64,000 bases of DNA, taken from positions 744,001-808,000 of the forward strand of contig NW_024105087.1 in assembly GCF_003945595.2 (NCBI RefSeq), given 5' to 3'. Origin of the DNA: Pipra filicauda. Its lineage: Eukaryota; Chordata; Aves; Passeriformes; Pipridae. Shown one piece after another: positions 9,488-20,100 of the stretch (position 1 is the first letter of the stretch; every line of letters begins with the position of its first letter). A program made the position numbers and the translations under genes. Under the pieces are notes generated by a model. That model made no database searches. It worked only from the letters and a program-made list of their open reading frames with translations, and had not been told where the DNA came from.

Positions 9488-9896
9488 GGTATGAACAACA
9501 AAGGAGAAATCTTACACCAAGAAGCCAGCAACTGTTGGACAGCCCTGTACTGCGCAGTTATGATGAATATGAAACAGCAGATGATGTGACTGACGTAGAG
9601 TCTGAAGTGACTGACGTAGAGTCTGAAGTGACTGACATAGAATCTGAAGTGACTGACGTAGAGTCTGAAGTGACTGACGTAGAATCTGAAGTGACTGATG
9701 TAGAATCTGAAGTGACTGACGTAGAATCTGAAGTGACTGACGTAGAGTCTGAAGTGACTGACGTAGAATCTGAAGTGATTGACATAGAGTATGGAGCGGC
9801 TGACATGGAGTATGGAGCAGCTGACATACAGTATGAAGCAGCTTATGTAGAGCCTGAAGTACGGAGATCACTGGACGAGGAACTGGCAATTTCAGA
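9488..9896 (+). CDS. RNF4-like acidic repeat exon
   Basis: The acceptor is TTTCAG|GG and the donor CAGA|GTACGT. The open frame begins with two bases completing a codon. It encodes about 33 residues (YEQQRRNLTPRSQQLLDSPV...), thirteen heptads, and a tail RRSLDEELAISE. The segment DSPVLRSYDEYE...DDVTD resembles NSVVLLTSDDEEE...GYVTD of the array exons, so this is probably the native homologue of the SIM exon, with an internal repeat expansion. The phase-2 end fits the next exon and gives ...AISE|EWQRAVRCPIC. Confidence 0.75.
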
Positions 9897-10759
9897 GTAC
9901 GTACGCCCCGTGACCTACCAAAGAGTGATTTTTGCTTCTTTGAAGGCTTCACTTTACTTGTTTCCCTGCTATTACTTCAAATCCTAGAGCAGGGTGGCTG
10001 ACTTCATCTTTCTCCCAGTGAAAACCAAGACACTGTTTCCTTTAGGACAGGGAGATCTGAACTCTTCCTTACATGCAGCAAACTGAGAGAGTTAAAGACA
10101 TACAGGGTTCTTCAAAAGAAATGCATCGTGGCTACTCAGTGCAGTCAGATGATTATGTGACATTTTATATATGAGTAACCCTCGATGCCCAGTGGTATTA
10201 ATGGCTGCTCTTTCTGGGTCTGTTCTCTCTAGGGAATGGCAACGAGCTGTAAGGTGCCCGATCTGCATGGATTTTTTTTCACAGGTAAGGATCCACATGT
10301 TGTCATCCTTTCAGCTTTGTGGGAGGGGTAACAGGGCAGAGGGGGAGCTGTGCAACTCAGCTGACTAATGTGGGTGCTATGGGCAGCTGGCTTGAAGCAC
10401 AGACCTTGCTGTGAAGTTCCACAAGTCACTTCTCGGTGGTGCACATAGAGGGAGAAACCCTTGCCAAGATGGCCCTGGCAGATCTGGGGGTTCCTTATTC
10501 TAGTAATGGACTGATCCCAGATATTCCAAGTCCTATTTTCCTGGTGCCAGTAGAGCAGCAAACTCGAATCCTTTCCTCCCAACACATGTTGTGGTTTCCT
10601 TTCTTCCAGATTATACGAAGTGTCCGACAGGTTGTGTCAACCCAGTGTGGCCATCTCTTCTGCAGTCGGTGCATCGCTGTTGCCCTTGAGAATTCCAGGG
10701 CTTGCCCAACCTGCAGAACAGAACTCCCTCCCAGAGACTATCATCCCGTTTATTTCTGA
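9488..10759 (+). CDS. RNF4-like RING-type E3 ubiquitin ligase, three 3' exons
   Basis: Three exons can be joined with matching phases: 9488-9896 (ends phase 2), 10233-10284 (starts phase 2, ends phase 0) and 10610-10759 (stop TGA at 10757-10759). The C-terminal part is an intact C3HC4 RING: CPIC (codons at 10255 and 10264), then CGH, FCSRC and CPTC in the last exon, ending YHPVYF. RNF4 of mammals ends YHPIYI, and that tail takes part in dimerisation and ubiquitin transfer, so this copy looks competent. RNF4 is a nuclear SUMO-targeted ubiquitin ligase that uses several SUMO-interacting motifs N-terminal to the RING. Here the N-terminal part is an acidic exon with heptad repeats. The 5' exons are not recognised; they may be array cassettes or lie outside the window. 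It is most likely a lineage-specific RNF4 paralogue, since the canonical RNF4 is not expected beside SPP1. Only about 203 codons are visible. Confidence 0.85.
9589..9861 (+). repeat. Coding 21-bp minisatellite, 13 heptads
   Basis: Thirteen consecutive 21-bp units run in frame. Nine are TDVESEV or TDIESEV and nearly identical at the DNA level (GTGACTGACGTAGAGTCTGA). The last four are degenerate (IDIEYGA, ADMEYGA, ADIQYEA, AYVEPEV). All six frames stay open over it because 21 is a multiple of 3, which explains long antisense open frames here. Confidence 0.95.
10233..10284 (+). CDS. RNF4-like RING exon, N-terminal half
   Basis: A 52-nt exon between CTCTCTAG and GTAAGG. It encodes EWQRAVRCPICMDFFSQ, with the first two zinc ligands of the RING in CPIC. 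It is the functional parent of the 55-nt relic exons in the array: splice phases (2 to 0) and flanking introns are homologous. Confidence 0.85.
10610..10759 (+). CDS. RNF4-like RING exon, C-terminal half and stop
   Basis: The acceptor is TTCTTCCAG. It encodes 49 residues from IIRSVRQVVSTQCGH to HPVYF and the TGA stop. It supplies ligands C3, H4 and C5-C8 (CGH, CSRC, CPTC). This exon exists only once; the array modules stop exactly at the homologous acceptor and lack it. Confidence 0.9.
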   Translation: MIRSVRQVVSTQCGHLFCSRCIAVALENSRACPTCRTELPPRDYHPVYF

Positions 10760-10925
10760 GTACTTCTGTTTCTCAGGACAGAAGTATCCCCCCCAATCAG
10801 ATGGATTTTTGGGGGTAGGTGGTGGAAAGACTTTTTTCTTCATGTACATAGTTCTTGTTGTATACAGTTCCATTTTTCCTGAGTTTAATTATAAATAAAC
10901 TATTAATTTATTTAAATATAGTCAA
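10760..10925 (+). terminator. RNF4-like 3' UTR with poly(A) signal
   Basis: A canonical AATAAA is at 10894-10899, about 135 bp after the stop, followed by a T-rich stretch. A second AATAAA at 10987-10992 could serve a longer 3' UTR. Confidence 0.7.
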
Positions 10926-10999
10926 GTCTGTCTGCTTATCTATGTTGGACTCTGCTGGTAGACAGAGACTTCTTTTAACAGGTGGAAATAAACTTCTTG

Positions 11000-13900
11000 G
11001 TTTGATCAGTCAGAAGCACTCGTTCTTTTCATCACCCTGTACTTTTTGATTTTGGGGGAAAAATGCTAAAGGCATAAGCTTTGTAGTTCTTGGGGCAGTG
11101 TGTGTTGTATGGTAAAAGGAAACGGGCAGTGCTTGGCGTGTGAGGGCTTCTGTTTCTCAGGAAAGACTCAGCTGAATGTTTTGGTGAAAATGTCCTGATT
11201 TCAGTACTTTGAGGATTGAACGAGCAGCAGGTTGTGCACACGTCCAAAGAAAAATATTTTCTTTGAGAATATAGCTGTGTAAGCTGCTGTGTTCAACATT
11301 TAGCCTGCAAAATACGTCTTTACCTGTGAGGTAAAGACAAAAAGCAACCGCTGGGGAGCGCATCACCACCATGATCACTACCCTCACTACCATCATCACC
11401 ACCATCATTTACCTTTCCCACTCTAAAAGGGAATTGTCTGCAGAACAAGGAGCCAGCAGCAGCTCCTAGACCCTGGCTGCTGACGTGGTCTGGCAGCGTG
11501 TCCCCATCAGTGACAGGGAGATACAGTGGACATCGCCAGCCAGTGCTGACGGCATGTACCTGTCCAGATTTTGGGAGAAAGCGTCCTGCTGAGCACACAA
11601 GTTGTTTCTCTAACTGCCTGCAGGCCTAAGCAAGACCTACACTTCCCAAGCTCTGCTTTCAGTGCTTGCAAACATCTCCATCTGCCAGCTGGCCGTGGTA
11701 CTTCACAGCTCAGGGGCTGTCGCTGCTGAAACATCCTACCCTGCATGTGAGTCTTCCACAAGGGCTCATCCTGCATTTCCCCTTGAAAAATTCAATTTCA
11801 TCAGTGGAGTTTTCAGATCCTGCGGATGGAAACCTCAGGGAAAAATAAACTGTCACGGACTTCAGGTGCCATTACCTACCCAACCACCACTGGATGTGGC
11901 ACACTAAGGGTTGACTTAAGGGCATTTGCAATCAGAATGCCAAATTCCCTGCTGCTTGGAGAGGAAAGAAAAAATAAAGACAGTTGCATTGTTACACTGA
12001 CATTTCTGGTCTATTTGGATTAAAAGATAAAAGTTTGCTGCAAGTTGTCATATCTGAAAAGCACTGCTTCCTTCTGTAAAGGAACTTTTTAATAGGTATT
12101 TTAGGATAGGAATTCTTTAGTCCTCTATTGCATTTTATGGATTTTACAGGTTGCATATTTGGAAAGATGTACTTTTACTTCTTCCAACAAATCTCACACA
12201 AGTTCAATTCAAACCTCTGCTTTGATTGTTGTTTGCTTGTTTTACACCTGCTCCATCAGCAGCCAACGGGCCTTTGCCAAACCTGTTAAACCAAACGTAA
12301 AGCTGATATGAGCAGGAGTCACCTACACAGGTGGGGGCTGGCAACCAAGACAGAACATGTGTCCAGGCTGAGAAATTGCATATATTACCTTCTCAGTAAC
12401 CATCCTGTTTTCACAAGATAGCAAAAAAATTTTCCTTTTCAAGCGAAAGTCCAGCCAACAGTCTAGAAAAAAAAACCAAACAGAAAGCAAACAAACAAAC
12501 AACAACCCTCCCCAAACCAAACCAGACCAAAAAAAATAACCCAAAACCACACCCATGAGACAGCTGTGGTGTGAAATACAGGTTAAGAGCCACTCCACAG
12601 AGCATTTCCCCAGGTGAAATGACAGAAGGAAAAAGCCCCCCAAAGCCCCACCAAGAATCAGTGGGTTGGAGTCAAGACACCAAACTGCCTTAAGAAAGGA
12701 GAGCAAAAGCTGAGAGTATTATGGTTTAGGTTGGCATGTTATTGTCAATACAAGTAGTTGTAACCTAGCTCATTTCACATCTCTGTTATGAGGTAGCTGT
12801 GATAAAATGGATGGATGCAACATTTTTGTCAAGCCCAGTTGTTTTGGGGAAGATTATCTGCATGGCAGTAGATTTATAAATGTGGTGTGGGACCTATCTT
12901 CTCCCCTCAGCACCTTTTTGTCTCCAGGCTCATTTTAGCAGGGAAAGCAGTTCCAGATTTCCAGCTAAACCAGCCCAGGATTATCTCATGCCCCAGTAGC
13001 CTTTTTATGCATATGAAGTGACTGGGGCTAATTTTCTTAGTTCTGTGTCAGATGTTTTGTGTAGTTTCATAGTATTGCTTAACACAACAGACATAATCAA
13101 GAAAAGTAACATGATTGAGAGCCCAGACCTGGCATGCTGTAGGCTCACCTGTCAGAGGCTTGGGGTCATCATTTTTAGATGCTGACAGGGACGTGTTTTT
13201 CCCATGCAAGTGCACAGAGGTTGTCAGAGACCACTTCTATTAGCTGCCTCGAAAGAGAGGGAGGATTTGCTCCAGAAGTTTTCAGTATTTCTCTGGCACT
13301 TGGCTATGAAGTGCTGGAAATTGCAGGTCAGCTTAGCTAAACACAGACCAGTTTTGATTAATATGAGAGATGAATGCAAATGGCATGGTAGCAGTTGATG
13401 GGGCAGTGATGCTCAGAGGTGGCGAGAGGCAGTTTTGGAGGGTGATGCAACAAGTTTGTCTGCCAAATATTTCTGGTAAGGCAGCTGCTGGCAAATAGTT
13501 TCTGATAAGCCACAAACACCATGCAGTGGTGAACAATTAAAAAATAAAAATTAAAGGGGAGAAGTGAACATTATCCCAATATTAGCCTCTAAAAAGATGA
13601 CCAGCAGTTACAACTTCCCTTGGTTTCCTGTGCACCCCAAGGATGCAGCAACCCCGCTGACTTTTGCAGTGTCAGGATTTCTCCTCCTTATACTTTGGGT
13701 TTAATTTAAGACCTGTGTAGAGATAGAAAGCTGAGCATGTGGGCAAAGCATCACACCTGACCCAGTCCTGCTCTGTCAAAACAGACTGTTGTCAGCAAAG
13801 CCACAAGGAGAAAGGCAGGGCTGTGTTTTCCAGATGCTGTAACCTGCTGCCCTGGAGCCGTAGGTTAGAGGGCTTCGACCCCTTGCACAAACAGTGCAAA

Positions 13901-14555
13901 TCAATGTCGGTGGGGTTTTGGGAAATGGTTATTAATGTTCATGCTGTTTCCCCTCTTGGAGGACACAGAAGTGTTTTCAGAAAATTAAGGACTTTCACCT
14001 GCCTTGCATTGTGACTTGTGCCCTGCTGAAGTAGAATTAAACTCTCTCTTCTTCTGGAGGTGGGGACGTTTAGAGTTTATAGTCTTTGTGAAACTGTAAA
14101 AAGCTAGCAGAGGCTTCAGGATGCAACTCCAGGTACTACTATCAAGTTCCCCAGCCTTTAGAGAAAATTCTCCTCTTTGGGCCGTTTATGCCACCACTTT
14201 CCTCCCCCTGGTAGTCTTCACAGTCCTGGGACCATTCCAGTTCAAAACTTGGAAGTGCTCCCATGGAATTCGGGGGGTGCTGACCCCATTTAGAGCAGTG
14301 CTGTGGCCTGTGGACCATGGAGTGCAGGGCAGCTGTGTGACGTTGCAAAGTCCCTGTAAAGGTGTTTTCTTCTACAGTGACCACTGATGTCCCCCAGGAG
14401 GGATGATGGGGGTACTCTCTGGGAGGAAAAGCACAGCACAGGCTGTAGCAGCACACTCTGTCTAAGTGGAAATACAGCAGCTCAAAATTTGTCTTACAAG
14501 TTTATCAGTGACGACCTCAGCAAAGAGAGTCACCTGATCATTGATAAGCTCAATT
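11000..14555. other. Intergenic, no gene seen
   Basis: Short open frames only, none with a family signature. It contains a CAT/CAC-rich imperfect trinucleotide tract at 11361-11410 and an A/C-rich low-complexity tract at about 12464-12550. I see no splice-framed coding stretch and no RNA gene. Confidence 0.6.
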
Positions 14556-14559
14556 GAGG

Positions 14560-15490
14560 AAGGTCTGCTGGTTTTAGTGTTGAAGAGTGCTGAGACCAGC
14601 TTGACCAAACTATCAGACCCCACCACAAGGACATGCAAGACAGAGGCTCCCTGACTGAGGCTGGGAGCAGCAAGGATGTGCAGGCCCTGATAGAAAACTG
14701 AGAGTCAGGAGTGTGAAGCAGAAGAAACTAGAGAGTTGCTAACACCTTTGTCAGCAACAAAACATATTTTGCTGAGTAAGGTGACAACACATAATCTAAA
14801 AAAATTACATATGACTGACAGTCAATCACTCTATACTTTAAAAGCCCAGACTTTTGAACGGTAGGATCTCCTAACAAACCCCTTCTCTGAATGTGTGTGG
14901 AGATTTCTCCCTGGAGTGGGAACGCCCCTCAAGGTTAGTCCTCGAGACTGAGCAAAAGAGATTTGCCCCTGGTCATTGCTATGAGTGAGTAACACCAACC
15001 TCTACTTAGTAATTGTTTTGTTAGCTTTAATATAATTACTTCAATTGTTTTATTACAATTACTTCAATATTGCTTGAAAAATAGTGTGCTATACTGATAG
15101 TTAAAGCTATCCATCCATATTGTGTGGTAAGTAATTCTGACAAAACTCCTTTTTTTCTATCATTATCATTACTGTAACCCATTTCAATAAATCATTCCTT
15201 TTATTTGTATAAATATATTTGGTTTGCCATCCTTAATCCTGCAGGACAAAGTTGTATAAAGGTCAATATAAACCACTGGAAAGTCTAGGGCTAAGACTGG
15301 ATCCAGGTGCACGTAGGCTCCTCTCCGAGAAGGAGCTTAGAAAGCAATGGGGTTCTTTCCCCACCTCGTAACTCAATGGGAGGGCTTCTCTAATGATATA
15401 CTTTCTCTAATAAACTTTGTCTGAAGCTCCCACTCTGCCTGTGACAGAGGTGCTGAAAACCCACCGCTGTCTCAAGTATCTCAGGGCCCA
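14560..15490 (+). mobile_element. Possible solitary LTR remnant
   Basis: A TATAAA at about 15254 is followed 150 bp later by CTAATAAACTTTGTCTG (about 15406) and a T/G-rich end. This is the spacing of promoter, R region and poly(A) signal in an LTR. An earlier AATAAA lies near 15186. I cannot see clean TG...CA ends, a target-site duplication or internal genes, so the call and the borders are weak. Confidence 0.3.
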
Positions 15491-16195
15491 CAGCAGCTGT
15501 GGTCAAGCCCTTCACACCTGCGTTTCACCTCTTGGAAGATATGCTGGAGAAACCTGCTGACTGCAGGTCCTGCACACATGGCTTGCTTTACACCCTCCTC
15601 CCGTCAGAGACTTGATCCCGGGACAATTTCTGGGCATGACAAGTACATGTTTAAGGAGGGATGGCAGTCGGACTTGGCTTGCTTTGTAAATAAACACCGG
15701 GGGTGTGTAATGCGATAGCACGTATACTTGGCTCCAGCTGGGCTGTTTCTCTATAGTGTGTTGTTTTGGTGTTCTGGACCAGAAATCTGTAGGTTTGGTT
15801 TTGTACCAGTGACTCAACCACTAAACTGCTTAACCTTCTCCACAGTCAGCGTCTCGGAAAAGCCAAACACAAGCAACTCGGACTGCCTGAAAGCATGAGC
15901 TGCAGACTGGCCTGAAAGCCAAAAGAAAACTATAATTTACTGGAAGGGAAGGTCCTCTTTAAACTTACAGAAAAGAGCATATATAGAAATCTAACAAAAG
16001 CATGTAATGATTATCTGGCAGGGACCAGGGAATGCTGCTGCAAGAAGTGGTGATGTGGATCAGCCATCAGATGTTAAACACAGTTTGTCTTGGTCAGGTC
16101 ATAATCCCACATCCTTGATGAGGAACATCTCTTCTTACTACTAAAACTGCAGAGATGCAGCGAGAAAAGCAAAAGCTCAACTCGAATTGAAATTG
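15491..16195. other. Intergenic, no gene seen
   Basis: No recognisable coding, RNA or repeat signature. The sequence leads into the CR1 fragment to its right. Confidence 0.5.
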
Positions 16196-17130
16196 AACAG
16201 AAATGTCAAAAACTGCAAGAAAGGGCTCTACAGATACATAAACAACAGGAAGAGATAGAAGAAAAATATTGGCCCACTCTTAAAAAGGAGAGGTGAGTTA
16301 GTCACCAGCAATGCTGAAAAGACAGAGGTTCTCAACACCTCCATCTTTACCAGAACTGCTGGGCTCCAGGCCTCAGAAACAACAATCCAGGTTGATGCAG
16401 ACTTAGACACACCAGTGTCAGTGGAGGAAGAGTTGTTGTGTGCCCTATTAAGGAGCTTGACCCCTACAGATTGATATTCACCTGAGGGTGTTAAGAGAAC
16501 TGGATGACGACGTTGAGAGGCAGCCCTCCTTGTTATGGAGATCAGGGGACATCCCAGAAGGCTGGAAGAAGGCTAATGTCACCTCATCTACAAGATGGAG
16601 TGACATTCTTGGGGTGTCCTGCTCAGGACCAGGAGCTGGACTCAATGATCCTGATGGGTTCCTTCCAACTCAGCATATTCTATGATTCTTAGAGGAGGAT
16701 CCAGGAAGTTATAGGCTCATCAGCTGTACTTCACTCCCTGTGAAAGTTATGGAATGAATCCTTCTGGGAGTTATCACAAATAAAATGAAGCACGTAATTG
16801 GTAAAAGCTAGCATTAATTCACCAGGGGCAATTCATGCTTGACAAACCTGATCTCCTTTTATAGTAAAGGAACCAGCTCGGTCAGTGTGGGGGAAGTGGT
16901 GGGCATTGTCCACCTGGATTTCTCCAGAGCATTTGATACCATTTCCCACAGCCTCCTCCTGGAGAAATGGATGAGTTACACTCTAGACAAGTGGTCTGTG
17001 CAGGGGGTGAGGAAGTGACTGAGAGGCAGCACCCAGAGGGTGGTGGCAAATAGCTCCTTTTCAAACTGGCAGCCTGTCACAAGGCGCTTCCCCAAGAGCT
17101 CTGTAAAAATGAGGTGATGCTCCAGCACAG
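16196..17130 (+). mobile_element. CR1-type LINE fragment, reverse-transcriptase region, interrupted
   Basis: Broken reading frames on the + strand encode pieces typical of avian CR1 ORF2: VLRELDDDVE, GDIPEGWKKANVT, then DPGSYR, and later a VYLDFSKAFD-like stretch near 16910-16945 (here VHLDFSRAFD). Stops and frameshifts are frequent, so this is a dead copy. A second, shorter CR1 tail is nested at about 16594-16692. Weak similarity may continue to about 17370, where ADHTK resembles the RT ADDTK motif. Confidence 0.75.
16594..16692 (+). mobile_element. Nested CR1 3' tail
   Basis: It contains the typical CR1 3' end wording (GGACTCAATGATCCTGATGG, then CTCAGCATATTCTATGATTCT) and ends in the ATTCTATG-type tail. 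The surrounding older CR1 coding similarity stops at its left border and resumes directly at its right border. Confidence 0.7.
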
Positions 17131-20100
17131 GCAGGGGAGCAGGATGGGGGAGTGCTGGCATGTGTGGAAAACACTTTGGGAGAAATGGACAAAATAGTTT
17201 CAGTTGGCAGGTATTTCAGTGGAGTCCTGATGACAGTGTACACTGTACATGTGGGGACACCATTAGGTAAGCTATGAAAATTCAGAGCACTGCATGAGCA
17301 CCAAGATTTGTGCCATAAATGGCAGTTAAGTTTGCACTTTTTTATGCAGATCACACCAAGGTTTAAGGCAGGGCTTGCAAGCTGATTTCCTGAGGATAAT
17401 ACATTAATTAAGTGATCAGGCTCACGAAAGCAGAGTTGATGCAGGATATAGACACTGGCAGACCTGCCCCAGCAGGGATCATTGCCACAGACTTGTGCAG
17501 AAGGCTGTATAGTGCTGGCAGGGACAGGGAGGCTCAGGGCCACGCTCTTTCCCTCTGCTTAAGCTTTACCTCTGACTAACCAGCTCTGCCTTAATGAAGA
17601 GTATTCCTCTTTCATATTTTGCTTTCTCTCACCCTTTTCCAGCTCAGTTTCCTCAGCTACCTATGCTTCAAGCCTTCTCCTCTGGCAGCCTTCTGGGTTT
17701 TCTGCTCTATTGGCATTTTTCCCCTTAGTCCATTTTTTTCCACTGCTTTTCTCCTGCCTTGCCTTTTCCGCTATGCATTTCCACTCCGGTGTTTCATTTT
17801 TTCCTCATCTGCCCTTTGTCAGTGCTCACCTCCTCTGCTCCAAGCTGAGTAAACTGGTGCTAACTCCTTGCTCTCACTGCCCAAAATTCCCACCCACATG
17901 AGGTCAAGGGATTCCTTAATGAAATTCCTTGGGTATCAGTTTTGTGGAATAGTCTCCTATTCAGTGTATCTGGTTCTTTTATGCTTCCAAGCTTCATTTT
18001 CTTCTTTTTGAAATAAGCCAAAACAGAAGTGAAAGGAAGATGCTGCCAGGAAGGCTGTGGGGAAACATCAAGAGACCCAGCGCTGCCATGACCTGACAGA
18101 TCTCCTCAGTCTCATTTACTGCCTGGAAAAATCTTTGTCTTTATTCCTGTTTATTATTAATTCATCTGATTCATGGTCATTAATGCAAAGGAATGGTTGT
18201 GAAATGGTCCCCTGTCAAAAGTAAATAACCATGATACTGGTGATGAGAAAGTTGGATGTTGAAGACCTGTAGGTTAGTTTGCACATGTCCTGTCTCCACT
18301 TAGCAGGAGGAAGCTCGTAGTGCAGCTAGGGAGGGACAGGTTCCCTGGGTTTCACAGACAGCTCCTGTGCACAAAGGTTAAGGTATTCCGGACGTAAATC
18401 ACTAACAGGTAGGTATGTCAGCCTCCAAGCTAATTGCCTGTAGCAAAGTTGCTTGAGATGAGTCACAGTCAGATGATGATTTTGTCCCCTGGTTCGGACC
18501 CAGTGACTGCTGCTGCCTCCCAGATCTCCTGGGCTTCCTTTGGTCACTGGAAAGCAGCTCTGACACATGCCCAGGGGCAAGATGGGATTTTCTGTGCAAG
18601 AACTGGGGAACAGCTGCTGCTCTCAGCACTTCCCGGCAATGAGTAAGTGCTCCTGGAAATGAACAAGTGGCAGGAAATTCTTGCCTTTCTCCTTGGTAAA
18701 AAGTGATCTCTGACTCCCCTGGGTGCCCTCTCCCTGAGTCATCAGCTGGGGCTATGGGGGGTACTAAGTGTGTTTACGGTGAGGTGCTATGATACACGAG
18801 GTCTAACATGTTCTTACCCTCTCCCAGCAGCAGAGGATGTCTCCACTCTCTGTTGCCACCCTGCACAGCCTCTCTCTATAAGCCCTGTATGCTTCCTCCT
18901 GCATCCATGTTGTCCTGCCTGCCCTGACCAGTGTGTCCTACAAAAGGGGCTTTGTGGACGTGTGCTCAAGGGAGGTAGTTACGTTTTAGCTTCCTGCTCG
19001 CTGAGCCAAGAGTAAGATTTTAACAGGGATTGTGCTATACCAGAACTGTTTTGCTGTTGCTTAACTAGTGCTACCTGGCTCTGGGCCACTTAAAACAAAA
19101 AGCCAGACCCCAGAAAAGAGCAGAGCATCGCTATGGTCACTAGAAAAACAAAACTGGGCCTTTTCTCCACGCAACTCAAACAGTGCCCAGGCCTGAGGAT
19201 GCAGAGCTATAGAAACCTCCCCTGAGTTCGTAGGTGGAGGTGTTTGTTGGGGTGTGGGCTTGTGTTTCTCCACATGGGATGTGGAGGGGTATTGGGGGGC
19301 ATCTGTGTCATCCAGCAGAGTTTTGTGGCAAGGGAGAAGATTTCACCCTCTCTGCACTGGCTGCTGCATCCGCTTCCAGGACGACAAAATCAAGGCACTG
19401 ATGCCCCAGGGACTGAGGTCTGTGGCCAGGCACTGTCCTGGGTCGTGCTGTCTGGGCAGCCTGCTCTGGCTCACCTAATGGAAGCGGAAGGTACTAGCCG
19501 GGTTTGGCAGCAGCAAGCTGCACACCACACTTACTCCCTGAAAATCCTGTTTTTTTAAAGGCATGAATGCCGTCTGGGAGTTCATGACTAACTAGGAAAA
19601 TGAGATTAAGTTAACAAGGTATGCATTAGGACACCAGTGAGATCAAATCTCAGGATTTTTAATGACAGCAATAAAATACTTCAGCCTCATGGTACAAAAG
19701 CCTCAGCAGCAGCTGATGTTAGACTTGGTTTCTCTCTTGTTCAAAGACCATGCTGTCAGGGATGAAGTGACTAGTACACAGCTTCATGTCAGGGCCTTAT
19801 CCAGGACACTGTATTGGGGAAAGGAAGGGGACTCCTTCCTAGGGATGCTGGACTCAGGAGACAGAGGAGTGCAGGGTTCTGTCATGGACTTGCTCTATCA
19901 GGCTGCTTTCAAAACAGCTGTTCTGCTTCTCAGGGTTTGGAAAAGATTTCCAGTAGCCATGAGGAACATGGAAAAGGTTTTTAAGGGCTCAGAGATGTAA
20001 GGGGTCTAAGGGCACAGGTAAAAAGCTGACCTCTTCAAGGGTAGATAAAGCCCTGAGATGTAATCAGCTCCGTGTGGGACAGGTGACAGCCCAAGTACCT

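Noticed and set aside
9512..9952. Antisense repetitive open frames (146 and 89 codons)
   Set aside because: Every frame stays open over a 21-bp repeat; only the + frame joins by phase to the RING exons.
17061..17543. 160-codon minus-strand frame
   Set aside because: Overlaps the edge of a + strand CR1 remnant; no motif.
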